From [Flexibacter] sp. ATCC 35208 (lineage in GTDB: Bacteria > Bacteroidota > Bacteroidia > Chitinophagales > Chitinophagaceae): a stretch of 64,000 nucleotides of DNA. The stretch lies in contig NZ_MTKN01000043.1 in the NCBI RefSeq assembly GCF_001975825.1, forward strand, positions 1-64,000, written 5' to 3'. A program made the translations under genes and the position numbers. Below, piece by piece: positions 8,234-16,889 of this stretch (position 1 is the first letter of the stretch; the number at the start of each line of letters is the position of its first letter). Under the pieces are notes generated by a model. It did no database searches, was not told the DNA's origin, and was given only the letters and a program-made list of their open reading frames with translations.

Positions 8234-9991
8234 ATGCGTAGTTTCTTTAAAATCTTTTTTGCCACCCTACTAGCACTCATTGTCGTAGGTGTTTTGGGAA
8301 TCGTTATCCTCCTGGGATTGATCGGAAGTGCTTTATCGCCCGATAAAGTTGTCATTTCCCCTAATGGCGTACTGGTACTGGAAACAAACCAGGAACTCAG
8401 TGAACAGAAAGTCGCCAACCCACTTAGCATGCTCACTAAAAAAGGAGATGGTGGCACTCCTGGATTGTTCGACGTCATCAGGCTGGTTGACAATGCCACC
8501 GGCGATGATAATATCAAAGGTATTTACCTGAAAGTAGAAGGCAATGCCAACGGCTTTGCCACCAATCAGGAACTCAGAAACGCACTTGAGCGCTTCAAAG
8601 CCAGTGGCAAGTGGATCTATGCCTATGGCGAGAATATGAGCCAGCAGAGCTACTTTGTCGCCTCTGTGGCCAACAAGGTATACCTCCATCCAAAAGGCGG
8701 TCTTGACTTCAATGGCTTCTATTCACAGGTCACCTTCCTGAAAGGGCTGCTGGAAAAGTTGGAGATCCAGCCGCAGATCTTCTACGATGGCCGTTTCAAA
8801 AGCGCCACCGAACCACTGCGCGAAACGGAAATGACCCCTGCAAACCGCATACAGACCAATGCTTACCTGGGTGAACTGTATAGCAATTTCTTATATAATA
8901 TAGGCCAGAGCCGTAAAATCGATACGGCTACCCTGCACAAATACGCCAATGACGGCGCTATCCAGCATGCAGAAGATGCCGCCCGCCTGAAACTGGTGGA
9001 TGGCCTGCGCTACGACGATCAGGTGATGGACGAAATCAAATCCCGCCTGAGCCTGAGCGGAACTGACAAAGTGAACTTCGTGACCCTGAGCAACTACGAA
9101 AATGCCAACGAGCACCGTTTCAGGGACAACGATGCCAAGATCGCCCTCATCTATGCACAGGGTAGCATTGTAGGTGGCGATAGCGAAAAAGAAACTGTCA
9201 TCAGCAGTGACCGCTATATCAAACTGATCAGGGAAGCCCGTCAGGACAAGGATATCAAAGCTATCGTATTCAGGGTGAACTCCCCGGGAGGTAGCGCACT
9301 TGCTTCAGAAAGCATCTGGCGCGAACTGACCCTGGCTAAGAAAGATAAACCAGTGATCGTATCTATGGGTGATTATGCCGCTTCCGGTGGTTATTACATC
9401 TCCTGTATGGCCGATTCTATCTTTGCAGAACCCAATACCCTCACTGGTTCTATTGGTGTATTTGCCGTGATCCCGAACCTGGGTAATTTCTTTAAGAATA
9501 AACTGGGTGTCACTTTCGACGGGGTGAAAACCGCACAGTATGCTGATCTTGGTACTGCCAGCCGTGCTATGACAGACGATGAAAAACGTTTCATCCAGAA
9601 TGGCGTTGATACGACTTACATGGTATTCAAAACCCGGGTAGTCAATGGCCGTAAACTGAGTGGTGCAGTGGTAGACAGCATTGCACAGGGACGTGTATGG
9701 AGTGGTGTACAGGCAAAAGAATTAGGTCTGGTAGACCGTATCGGTGGTATTCAGGACGCGATTGCATGTGCAGCGAAGATGGTGCATGCCGGTTCTTTCA
9801 ATGTAAAAGAATATCCTGAACCACAGGGTGGCCTTGAAAAGGTAGTGAGAAGTCTGGGTGGCGATATGCAATCCCGGATGGTGAAGAAAGAACTGGGTGA
9901 AAACTACAACCTGTACGAGCAGGTGAAGAGGATCAAAGAAATGAGTGGTCAGGTACAGGCCAGAATTCCCTTTGATATTGAGATCAAATAG
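8234..9991 (+). CDS. sppA: Signal peptide peptidase SppA, 67-kDa type
   Basis: A 585-residue membrane-anchored serine protease with one N-terminal transmembrane helix (about residues 7-32). It has the tandem SppA architecture. The N-terminal half supplies Lys near 189 (YDGRFKSATEP) and the C-terminal half supplies Ser near 384 (GDYAASGGYY), matching the Ser-Lys dyad known for E. coli SppA. The VNSPGGSALASE segment is also conserved. It degrades cleaved signal peptides in the cytoplasmic membrane. A terminator follows at 10014-10042. Confidence 0.95.
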   Translation: MRSFFKIFFATLLALIVVGVLGIVILLGLIGSALSPDKVVISPNGVLVLETNQELSEQKVANPLSMLTKKGDGGTPGLFDVIRLVDNATGDDNIKGIYLKVEGNANGFATNQELRNALERFKASGKWIYAYGENMSQQSYFVASVANKVYLHPKGGLDFNGFYSQVTFLKGLLEKLEIQPQIFYDGRFKSATEPLRETEMTPANRIQTNAYLGELYSNFLYNIGQSRKIDTATLHKYANDGAIQHAEDAARLKLVDGLRYDDQVMDEIKSRLSLSGTDKVNFVTLSNYENANEHRFRDNDAKIALIYAQGSIVGGDSEKETVISSDRYIKLIREARQDKDIKAIVFRVNSPGGSALASESIWRELTLAKKDKPVIVSMGDYAASGGYYISCMADSIFAEPNTLTGSIGVFAVIPNLGNFFKNKLGVTFDGVKTAQYADLGTASRAMTDDEKRFIQNGVDTTYMVFKTRVVNGRKLSGAVVDSIAQGRVWSGVQAKELGLVDRIGGIQDAIACAAKMVHAGSFNVKEYPEPQGGLEKVVRSLGGDMQSRMVKKELGENYNLYEQVKRIKEMSGQVQARIPFDIEIK

Positions 9992-10013
9992 CATCGTCAC
10001 TTAAAATTTACTT

Positions 10014-10042
10014 AAAACCTGCCCACAGTGGCAGGTTTTTTT
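10014..10042 (+). terminator. Intrinsic terminator after sppA
   Basis: A 10-bp stem (AAAACCTGCC / GGCAGGTTTT), 6-nt loop and T-run, starting 22 bp after the sppA stop. Confidence 0.8.
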
Positions 10043-10101
10043 ATACAACTTAGGTAAAACAATAGTAGTTTTACGCGATTTTCTAGCAACTAAATAGGCG
10101 T

Positions 10102-11205
10102 ATGGCGGTGAAATACAGTCAAGGGACAGCTCTGCTGGCCATGGCAAAAGCAAGTTTGAAAGCAATATTGAGAAGCCCTTCGGCTGTAGTATTCAGTTTA
10201 GGTTTTCCCTTGGTGATCTTACTTTGTTTTGGCTTTATCGGGGATAGCACTGTATCTGTAAAAGTAGGTGTGGACAGTGCGACGGATACCCATAGTTACC
10301 TGTACCAGCAGTTATTGAAGGAGAAGAGCCTGAAACTGGTGACAGACAAAACGAATGCAGAATTGCAGGCAGAGCTGAAAAAAGGGCATATCACCGCTAT
10401 TCTGAAAGTAAAGGAACTCCCTGCTGTAGACAATGCTCCTTCCAACTCCATCCAGGTCTATACCTCTACCGCTGCTGTTGAAAAGATCGGCGTATTCAAT
10501 GCCATCCTGAATGGTGTGATCCGGAATGCAGATGCCAAATATTACAGCCATGCTTCAGTGGCCAGGATCGAACCCATGATCACGCTGCCTGGCCGCCGGT
10601 ATACTACCATCGATTTTATATTGCCTGGTTTGCTGAGCTTTTCCCTGCTCAGTGCAGCCGTATTCAGCACTGCTTTCCTGTTTTTTGGTTTAAGACAGAC
10701 GCTGGTATTAAAACGTTTCTTCGCTACGCCAATCCGGCGCTTACATATCGTATTGGGTGAATCCCTGGCCCGCCTGGTATTCCAGATCTCCGGCGCGATC
10801 CTGATCATTGCGATCGGTTATTTCTTCTTTGGTTTCACGCTGGTAAACGGGTGGAGTACCTTTTTTGAAATGCTGATACTGACTGCGCTGGGTGTTGTGG
10901 TGTTCATGGGCTTTGGCTTTGTAGTGAGCGGTCTCGCCAATAGCGAGAGCACGATCCCGCTATTTGCCAATATCATTACACTGCCTCAATTTCTCCTGGC
11001 AGGTACCTTTGTTTCTGTCGATGTATTTCCTACCTGGTTGCAGGTCATCTGCCGCATTATGCCACTAACTTACCTGAACGATGCTTTCCGGAAGGTAGCC
11101 TTTGAAGGACAGCACCTCTGGAACCTGGGCCTCGAGCTGGGTGTGATTACACTATGGGGTGTGGTCATTTACGCTGTGGCGGTGAGAGTTTTCCGGTGGG
11201 AATAG
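10102..11205 (+). CDS. ABC-2 type transporter permease
   Basis: A 367-residue membrane protein. One helix lies near residues 28-48 (VVFSLGFPLVILLCFGFIG), followed by a soluble loop of about 130 residues and then five or six hydrophobic helices in the C-terminal half. This is the ABC2_membrane_3 topology of single-chain ABC-2 exporters. The partner ATPase is not adjacent; the following gene is an SRPBCC protein. The exported substrate is unknown. Confidence 0.8.
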   Translation: MAVKYSQGTALLAMAKASLKAILRSPSAVVFSLGFPLVILLCFGFIGDSTVSVKVGVDSATDTHSYLYQQLLKEKSLKLVTDKTNAELQAELKKGHITAILKVKELPAVDNAPSNSIQVYTSTAAVEKIGVFNAILNGVIRNADAKYYSHASVARIEPMITLPGRRYTTIDFILPGLLSFSLLSAAVFSTAFLFFGLRQTLVLKRFFATPIRRLHIVLGESLARLVFQISGAILIIAIGYFFFGFTLVNGWSTFFEMLILTALGVVVFMGFGFVVSGLANSESTIPLFANIITLPQFLLAGTFVSVDVFPTWLQVICRIMPLTYLNDAFRKVAFEGQHLWNLGLELGVITLWGVVIYAVAVRVFRWE

Positions 11206-11231
11206 TCATTTTTTTTTGGTAACTTTTAGGG

Positions 11232-11759
11232 ATGCAAACCTTTTTTATTCTCCTGGGCGCTCTGGCTGTGATCATCCCTGGGTGTTTCATAGTTAGCCTG
11301 TTTTTACCGGCTACTGTGAAGGTTGTGCGTGTCAGGGTCATTTCCGCCACTCCTGCTGCTGTATTTCAACAGATCAATACTGTTCGTAACTGGGAAAACT
11401 GGTCTCCCTGGCACCAGGCAGATCCTCATATGAAACTCCTGTACACCGATACTGAAAGTGGGATAGGGGCTGCCTACAGCTGGGAAAGCCAAAACCGGCA
11501 GATCGGCAAAGGGGCCATGATGATCACCAGTTCCCGGTTGGATGAGTTCATTGCCACAGATATGCACTTTATGGAGCAGGGACTGGCCAAAGCAACCTTT
11601 AAACTGGAACCGGTACCCGGTGGCACCAGTGTGACCTGGACCATGACAGCAGAACTGGGGCGTAACCCTTTCAAAAAGTTCATGGGCCTCCTGATGGACA
11701 AATGGGTAGGAAAGGATTTTGAAAAAGGACTGGCCAAACTCGAATCGGTATTAAGATAA
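11232..11759 (+). CDS. Membrane-anchored SRPBCC (polyketide cyclase-like) protein
   Basis: 175 residues: an N-terminal hydrophobic helix (about 3-26), then an SRPBCC/START-like domain. It shows the usual TPAAVFQQINTVRNWENWSPW start, in which the NW..WSPW aromatic cluster is typical, and a C-terminal amphipathic helix. The fold binds hydrophobic ligands; the ligand is unknown. It begins 26 bp after the ABC permease and may be co-transcribed with it. A related gene follows at 11821. Confidence 0.75.
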   Translation: MQTFFILLGALAVIIPGCFIVSLFLPATVKVVRVRVISATPAAVFQQINTVRNWENWSPWHQADPHMKLLYTDTESGIGAAYSWESQNRQIGKGAMMITSSRLDEFIATDMHFMEQGLAKATFKLEPVPGGTSVTWTMTAELGRNPFKKFMGLLMDKWVGKDFEKGLAKLESVLR

Positions 11760-11820
11760 TTCTCCTCCTTTTGCCAAAATAGACCGAGATTTGCAACCTT
11801 AACAGTCTGGAATTGTTCAT

Positions 11821-12366
11821 ATGCGATTAATTAAACTAGCCGTGATTAGCGCAGTTTGCTTCGGCGTACTGCTTTTCCTTCTATCCTTATTATTACCTTC
11901 TAAAGCGATTGTAGAACGTTCTGGTGTCATAGATGCACCAATGTCTACTGTATATGGGCAATTGAATGACCTGAGTAAATGGTCGGCCTGGAATCCATGG
12001 GCTGCCGATGAAATTGCACAGGATAAGCAATATTCAAACCCTCCTGCAGGAAAGGGGGCCTACTTTACTTTTAGTGGTATGCAACATGAAGATCGTATAA
12101 CCGGAAAGGTAAGTATTGAAGAAAGTCGTCCTGACAGTGGTATCAAATACCTGATGACATTCAATGCCATGCGCCCGGTAAATGCATATTTCGAAATCAA
12201 GCCTGCAGCTGATGGAAAAGCGACTGCTATCATGTGGCGCTTAGAAACACACCTGGGTTACTGGCCATGGTGGAAACTGCGTGGTTTCCTGGCGGACAGG
12301 CTCACCGGGCCACAGCTGGAATCGGGGTTGACACAGTTGAAAACAATTTGCGAAAGCGGTAAATAA
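11821..12366 (+). CDS. Second membrane-anchored SRPBCC protein
   Basis: 181 residues with the same design as the preceding gene: N-terminal hydrophobic helix (about 6-27), then an SRPBCC domain with APMSTVYGQLNDLSKWSAWNPW. The two share architecture and the WS.W.PW cluster, so they are probably old tandem duplicates. The separating 61 bp holds no obvious terminator. Ligand and role are unknown. Confidence 0.75.
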   Translation: MRLIKLAVISAVCFGVLLFLLSLLLPSKAIVERSGVIDAPMSTVYGQLNDLSKWSAWNPWAADEIAQDKQYSNPPAGKGAYFTFSGMQHEDRITGKVSIEESRPDSGIKYLMTFNAMRPVNAYFEIKPAADGKATAIMWRLETHLGYWPWWKLRGFLADRLTGPQLESGLTQLKTICESGK

Positions 12367-12429
12367 TACACAGACGGTAACAACCGCTCCCGCATTATAC
12401 ATTAATTTTCCATAAATTTTTTACTATTT

Positions 12430-12930
12430 ATGAAACAATTCCTCTTATTCTTTGCATTGCTGGCCGGTACTGGCAGCCTTGTATCTGCACAGGAAAAAAA
12501 GGCAGTTGCAAGCCCTCGGGTAACTGCAGAAGGGAAAAATGTAAAAGTTGCTTATGGCCAGCCTTCTAAAAAAGGTAGAGTGATCTTTGGAGACCTGGTT
12601 CCTTATGATAAAGTATGGCGCCTGGGTGCTAACGAAGCAACTGAAATCACTTTTGCTAAAGATGGTAGCTTCGGTGGCAAAGCTGTAAAAGCAGGTACTT
12701 ACACCCTGTTCGCTATCCCAACTCAATCAGAGTGGACATTTGTACTGAACAGCGAACTGAAACAATGGGGTGCTTACAAGTATGATTCTATCAAAGTACA
12801 CAACGTACTGGAAGCGAAAGCTAAGGTGACTAAAACAGCTGCACCGGTTGAAAAACTGACTATCACTTTGCCTGCTGGTAAGATGATCGTAGAGTGGGAT
12901 GAAACCCATGTGGAAGTACCAGTAAAGTAA
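12430..12930 (+). CDS. Secreted DUF2911 protein
   Basis: 166 residues with a signal peptide ending near SAQ (residues 1-20). The rest is a DUF2911 domain: the VKVAYGQPSKKGRVIFGDLVPY stretch (split by its conserved Pro-Ser), then VWRLGANEATEI and AGTYTLFAIP are the family hallmarks. The function of DUF2911 is unknown and the protein is probably periplasmic. A terminator at 12951-12982 ends the gene and also serves the convergent TonB receptor. Confidence 0.85.
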   Translation: MKQFLLFFALLAGTGSLVSAQEKKAVASPRVTAEGKNVKVAYGQPSKKGRVIFGDLVPYDKVWRLGANEATEITFAKDGSFGGKAVKAGTYTLFAIPTQSEWTFVLNSELKQWGAYKYDSIKVHNVLEAKAKVTKTAAPVEKLTITLPAGKMIVEWDETHVEVPVK

Positions 12931-12950
12931 TGAGCAATGTATTTTATTGT

Positions 12951-12982
12951 AAAAGGCCGTTTCACCAGTGAGACGGCCTTTT
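12951..12982. terminator. Bidirectional intrinsic terminator
   Basis: A 14-bp stem with one mismatch (AAAAGGCCGTTTCA / TGAGACGGCCTTTT) and flanking T-run. It lies between the DUF2911 gene (+) and the TonB receptor gene (-). Confidence 0.8.
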
Positions 12983-12987
12983 ATTTT

Positions 12988-14847
12988 TTACAGGTTCCAT
13001 TTAACAGATACATTTATTTGCCGGCCATCTACAGGTCCCCACAGCGGTACAAAAGTAGGATCATTGACTGTTCCGGTATATAATGGCGAATGTTTACCCT
13101 GTCTTACATCAAAGAGGTTTTCTCCGTTCAACACCATTGTGACATGATCACCTATTTGTCTTGATACCATGGCTGCCCAGAACCAGTAATTAGGCGCCTT
13201 CTCATTGTTGTATAAATACTGATGCCCGTTCCAGCTATTCTCTATCCCCACGCGCCATTTATCTTCGATCTCATAAGCGAGTGTAGCCGCAAATTTATCC
13301 TGTGGTGCAAATGGCACGTATGTCGTGTTTATTTTTGAAATAGTATGATTATACCCCAGGTACAATTCCACATGATCCATTTCCAATCTCACATAAGTAT
13401 CTGTGCCTGCACTATGTAGCGGGTCGTTTTGGGTTTGCAGTTCATATAAATTATCACTTCTGAATACAGGTAGTATTGGATGTTTCACATGAGAATAATA
13501 AAAGGCCTGGTTCAATGTCAGGTCCAGTTCACCGAGGGTGGTATGATAGTTTGCATCGAAGTTCAGTCCTTTGCTTCTCTCTGCTTTCAACCCATCCGGC
13601 ATAGCGGCGAGCGTCTTATACCCCAGCAATTGTGTTTGTGTTGTAAAGATGGCTGCGGTCTTATACCCTGTACCTGCACTCAGGCGAACAGAGAGATCGT
13701 GAATGGGTTTGTACACCATGGCGAGTCTGGGCAACAGGAACCAGCCATATATATTGTGATGATCTGCGCGTAGCCCACCTTCTATCATCAGCTGCTTTGT
13801 GAGTTGAATGCCATCCTGTGCAAAGAAGCCGACAGTATTGTAGGTATAACTACCAATACGGCTGCTGTCGTGGTGATCCCTGGTATATGCTTCGCTGGTA
13901 TTGTTCATGCCAAGCACGACACCATGCCATTTATAACTGGCTTCTGTATAGGTGTTCAGTTGTTTGCCCAGCAGGAGGAAATTCCCTTCTGTATGCAGCA
14001 GATGATAGAGACTGGCGTTACTTTTAATGGTGAACGCCTTGTGGGTCAGTTGTAGGTCTAAGCTATTGCGATTACTATTATTCTTTTCTGTGTAATAGGT
14101 ACCACCACCGGTACGTTGTTCAAATGTTCCCTGGTACCCGGCAGTAAATGTCGTATTTGGATGGATATACCAGAAGAATTTCGGATGCACCAGGTACTGT
14201 CTTAACTGCGGCACATCGCTGAATCCATCCTTGTTCACATCTGTTGCATTCTGGTGGGTAACACCGCCAAAAAATGTCAAACCGGTTTTACGCCATTTCT
14301 GTGAATAATATAAATTGGCATTGTTCTCTTTGAGCGTACTGCGATTCAATAAAATATCCAATGATGGTTTGTCGCCCGGTGTTTTGGAAATAAAATTGAT
14401 CATCCCCGCAATCGCGCCACCACCATACAGCGTAGACACAGATCCTTTAATAATCTCAATCTGTTTCAGATCCAGCGGGGGGATGGCCAGTACGCCAAAA
14501 TTGCCGCTTAACCCTTCGTACAGGGGAAGGCCATCCCGCAAAAGCTGGGTATATTTTCCATCCATCCCCTGCATACGGATGGCATTATTTCCACTGATAG
14601 CTGATGTGTTTTGTATATGGATCACTGATAGATCGCCCAGCAAACTGGCTACGTTTGCCGGCTTAATACCGCCTTCTTCCTGCATATCCTCAGGTCCTAA
14701 TACTTCCACTTTCATAGGCAGGTCCTCAATACGGCTATTGGTACGGGTAGAGTGCACGACTATCTCGTGAATCTGTACAACTTTAGTCGTGTCCTGTGCG
14801 AATAGCGGACCCGTGGCCAGTAATAAAATGAACCCTGTAAACTTCAT
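12988..14847 (-). CDS. TonB-dependent outer-membrane receptor
   Basis: A 619-residue protein with a signal peptide (about 1-17), a TonB-box-like stretch (IHEIVVHSTRTNSRI) and a plug domain about 40-160 (RMQGMDGKYTQLLRDGLPLY, IEIIKGSVSTLYGGGAIAGMINFIS). A barrel follows and ends in an aromatic-poor VNVSVKWNL strand. It lacks an N-terminal carboxypeptidase-like domain, so it is the classic FepA/BtuB-like type and not SusC. It is third in an operon behind a response regulator and histidine kinase, which suggests substrate-responsive expression. The imported compound (siderophore, haem or metal) cannot be fixed. Confidence 0.9.
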   Translation of the reverse strand: MKFTGFILLLATGPLFAQDTTKVVQIHEIVVHSTRTNSRIEDLPMKVEVLGPEDMQEEGGIKPANVASLLGDLSVIHIQNTSAISGNNAIRMQGMDGKYTQLLRDGLPLYEGLSGNFGVLAIPPLDLKQIEIIKGSVSTLYGGGAIAGMINFISKTPGDKPSLDILLNRSTLKENNANLYYSQKWRKTGLTFFGGVTHQNATDVNKDGFSDVPQLRQYLVHPKFFWYIHPNTTFTAGYQGTFEQRTGGGTYYTEKNNSNRNSLDLQLTHKAFTIKSNASLYHLLHTEGNFLLLGKQLNTYTEASYKWHGVVLGMNNTSEAYTRDHHDSSRIGSYTYNTVGFFAQDGIQLTKQLMIEGGLRADHHNIYGWFLLPRLAMVYKPIHDLSVRLSAGTGYKTAAIFTTQTQLLGYKTLAAMPDGLKAERSKGLNFDANYHTTLGELDLTLNQAFYYSHVKHPILPVFRSDNLYELQTQNDPLHSAGTDTYVRLEMDHVELYLGYNHTISKINTTYVPFAPQDKFAATLAYEIEDKWRVGIENSWNGHQYLYNNEKAPNYWFWAAMVSRQIGDHVTMVLNGENLFDVRQGKHSPLYTGTVNDPTFVPLWGPVDGRQINVSVKWNL

Positions 14848-14885
14848 GAAACAAAGAAAAGGAGCGATCCTGTGGAAAATCTGGA

Positions 14886-16163
14886 TTAATGATGATGCCT
14901 GTCCCGGCGCAGAATGAAATGGTGTTCCTGCTCTTTATGCTTGTAATATATCTTCAGGTTATTGGTATCCGCGATCTTTTTCACAATAGCCAATCCCAAT
15001 CCGTTACTGTTTTCCAGGTTGGATGCATTCTTCTTAAATCGTTGAAATAATTGAGAGGCGGGAATAGGTGGGTATTCACTGGTATTGCAGATGCTGAACA
15101 GTTGTTCATTCAGCTGTATGGTGATCTGGCCTTTGGGGTAATTATATTTAATGGCATTGCCCAGTAAATTACTGATGAGGGTATCTGCCAGTATAGGATG
15201 TAGGGATAGTAAAAGATCGCTTGAAATATCTGTACTCACCAGCAATTTTTTATCCCGTATCAGTTCGTCAAATAAGCGCAGGTGTTTCTCCAACACTGTT
15301 CTGATGCTGATCTCGCCGGAGGCCACAAATTGTTGGTTCCCGATCTTGGCCATGAATAACATGCCATGATTCAGGTGCGACAACCGTTGCAAAGCCTCAT
15401 GCGTTTGTGCGATAGATTTTAGCTGTGCTGGTTGTAAGTCTTCATCCTGTAATAGCAGTTCCAGCTTATTTTGCGCAATTGCCAGTGGTGTCTGCATTTC
15501 ATGCGCAGCATCTTCCGTCAGTTCTTTCATGATCACAAAATCATGGTAGATGCGGGAGGTGGCATTTTGCAACACTTCATTTAACCTGTTGAATTCAGTC
15601 ACAGAAGTATCCGGAAAAGAAAGGTGATGCATCTGTTCCAATTGCAGCTTTTCCATCTTATCCAATGACAGGTAAAATGGCCGCCAGATGCTGCGGCTGA
15701 TCAACCTGTTCACCAATATGGTAAACAGTAGTAATCCAATAAAAGCCAGTGCCATCACCAGCGCGATATTTTTTATCAGGTCGTCTTTTTCAATCAGTGA
15801 TTTTCTGATCGTGAGCAGGTAAAATTTATCCCGTATACTGATCACCTGTTCCAACTGGCGGTACGGTACCTCTTTATGCTCGATCTCCTGGTACTGCATA
15901 ATCGATTGGAGTACCGGTTGTGCATTTGCAGGGCCATTTGCAGGATGAATACTGAACTCCGGTGTTGTGATACCAAACACAGGACTGTTATCAGGAATCG
16001 ACTCAAAATAGACTTCCCATTGAATCTTATCATTTACCAGTTCTTCATCCATCTCTTTCTCCAGTTCCTTATCAAACTGATGATAGAGATAAATGCCGCC
16101 AGCCGCCAGCAGGGGCAGCATGATCAGTAAAAACCAGATGGTATTTTTGGTAAGTAATTTCAT
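14886..16163 (-). CDS. Two-component sensor histidine kinase
   Basis: About 425 residues from the ATG at 16161-16163, one base after the regulator stop; an upstream ATG inside the regulator gene adds 20 unlikely residues. TM1 is at about 6-24, followed by a periplasmic sensor of about 110 residues, then TM2 (IALVMALAFIGLLLFTILV). The H-box is DAAHEMQTPLAIA, the N-box NLLGNAIKYN and the G-box GLGLAIVKKI. The C-terminus ends in three His. It should phosphorylate the OmpR-like regulator encoded directly upstream. The signal is unknown. Confidence 0.9.
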   Translation of the reverse strand: MKLLTKNTIWFLLIMLPLLAAGGIYLYHQFDKELEKEMDEELVNDKIQWEVYFESIPDNSPVFGITTPEFSIHPANGPANAQPVLQSIMQYQEIEHKEVPYRQLEQVISIRDKFYLLTIRKSLIEKDDLIKNIALVMALAFIGLLLFTILVNRLISRSIWRPFYLSLDKMEKLQLEQMHHLSFPDTSVTEFNRLNEVLQNATSRIYHDFVIMKELTEDAAHEMQTPLAIAQNKLELLLQDEDLQPAQLKSIAQTHEALQRLSHLNHGMLFMAKIGNQQFVASGEISIRTVLEKHLRLFDELIRDKKLLVSTDISSDLLLSLHPILADTLISNLLGNAIKYNYPKGQITIQLNEQLFSICNTSEYPPIPASQLFQRFKKNASNLENSNGLGLAIVKKIADTNNLKIYYKHKEQEHHFILRRDRHHH

Positions 16164-16164
16164 A

Positions 16165-16836
16165 TTATTCGAACCGGTATCCTGTGCCATACACCGTCTT
16201 GATATAATCCGGTGCACCGGCATCCATCAGTTTGCGGCGCAGGTTTTTGATATGTGAATATATGAAATCATAAGAACCTGCCATGTCATATTCATCGCCC
16301 CACAGGTGAGCTGCCAGGGCCGACTTGGTAATGACGCGTTTTTGGTTGGCAATAAAGTATACGAGTAGCTGGTATTCCTTTGCAGTCATGTCCACCGGTT
16401 TCTGGTGCACCAGCACCGTTTTGGAAGCAGGAATTACCTGTATATCATGGAAGATAATACTGGTATTGCCGCCAAAATGTTTGCGGCGCAGCAGGGCATT
16501 GACCCGTGCACTCAGTTCTGATAAATGAAAAGGTTTGGTGAGATAGTCGTCGGCGCCAAGGCCCAGACCATTGAGTTTATCTTCAAGTGAATCTTTGGCG
16601 GAGATAATGATGATACCCGCATCGGAGCGGATCTGTTTTAGTTCCTTTACGATATCTAATCCACTGCCATAGGGAAGACCGATATCGGCAATAATACATT
16701 CGTATTCGGCATCGTTGACCTTTTGAATGCCCTCTCTGAAGTTTGTAGCTACTTCACAGATGTAGCCCTGTTTGCCTAAGTATTGTGTGATTGATTCTTG
16801 TAGCGCCTGCTCGTCTTCGATGATAAGAATGTTCAT
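16165..16836 (-). CDS. OmpR/PhoB-family response regulator
   Basis: 223 residues: receiver domain (acidic pair EDE near residue 8, phospho-acceptor Asp in DIGLPYGSG, Lys in LTKPFHLSEL) followed by a winged-helix DNA-binding domain ending in TVYGTGYRFE. It is the first gene of the regulator-kinase-TonB receptor operon. It probably controls this operon or a linked uptake function. Confidence 0.93.
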   Translation of the reverse strand: MNILIIEDEQALQESITQYLGKQGYICEVATNFREGIQKVNDAEYECIIADIGLPYGSGLDIVKELKQIRSDAGIIIISAKDSLEDKLNGLGLGADDYLTKPFHLSELSARVNALLRRKHFGGNTSIIFHDIQVIPASKTVLVHQKPVDMTAKEYQLLVYFIANQKRVITKSALAAHLWGDEYDMAGSYDFIYSHIKNLRRKLMDAGAPDYIKTVYGTGYRFE

Positions 16837-16850
16837 AATTAAAAGGTACG

Positions 16851-16889
16851 AAAAAAAATGGGGCCCTGCTTATAGCGCAGGAAGCCCCG
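16851..16889 (-). terminator. Intrinsic terminator overlapping the end of the AarF/ABC1 gene
   Basis: On the minus strand GGGGCTTCCTGC pairs with GCAGGGCCCC, followed by eight T (A-run at 16851-16858). The TAA stop of the kinase gene (16870-16872) lies in or beside the loop, so the last codons form part of the hairpin. It separates the kinase gene from the downstream response-regulator operon. Confidence 0.7.

Noticed and set aside
10102..12366. Complete ABC export operon
   Set aside because: Only the permease is present; the neighbouring genes are SRPBCC proteins and no ATPase is found nearby.
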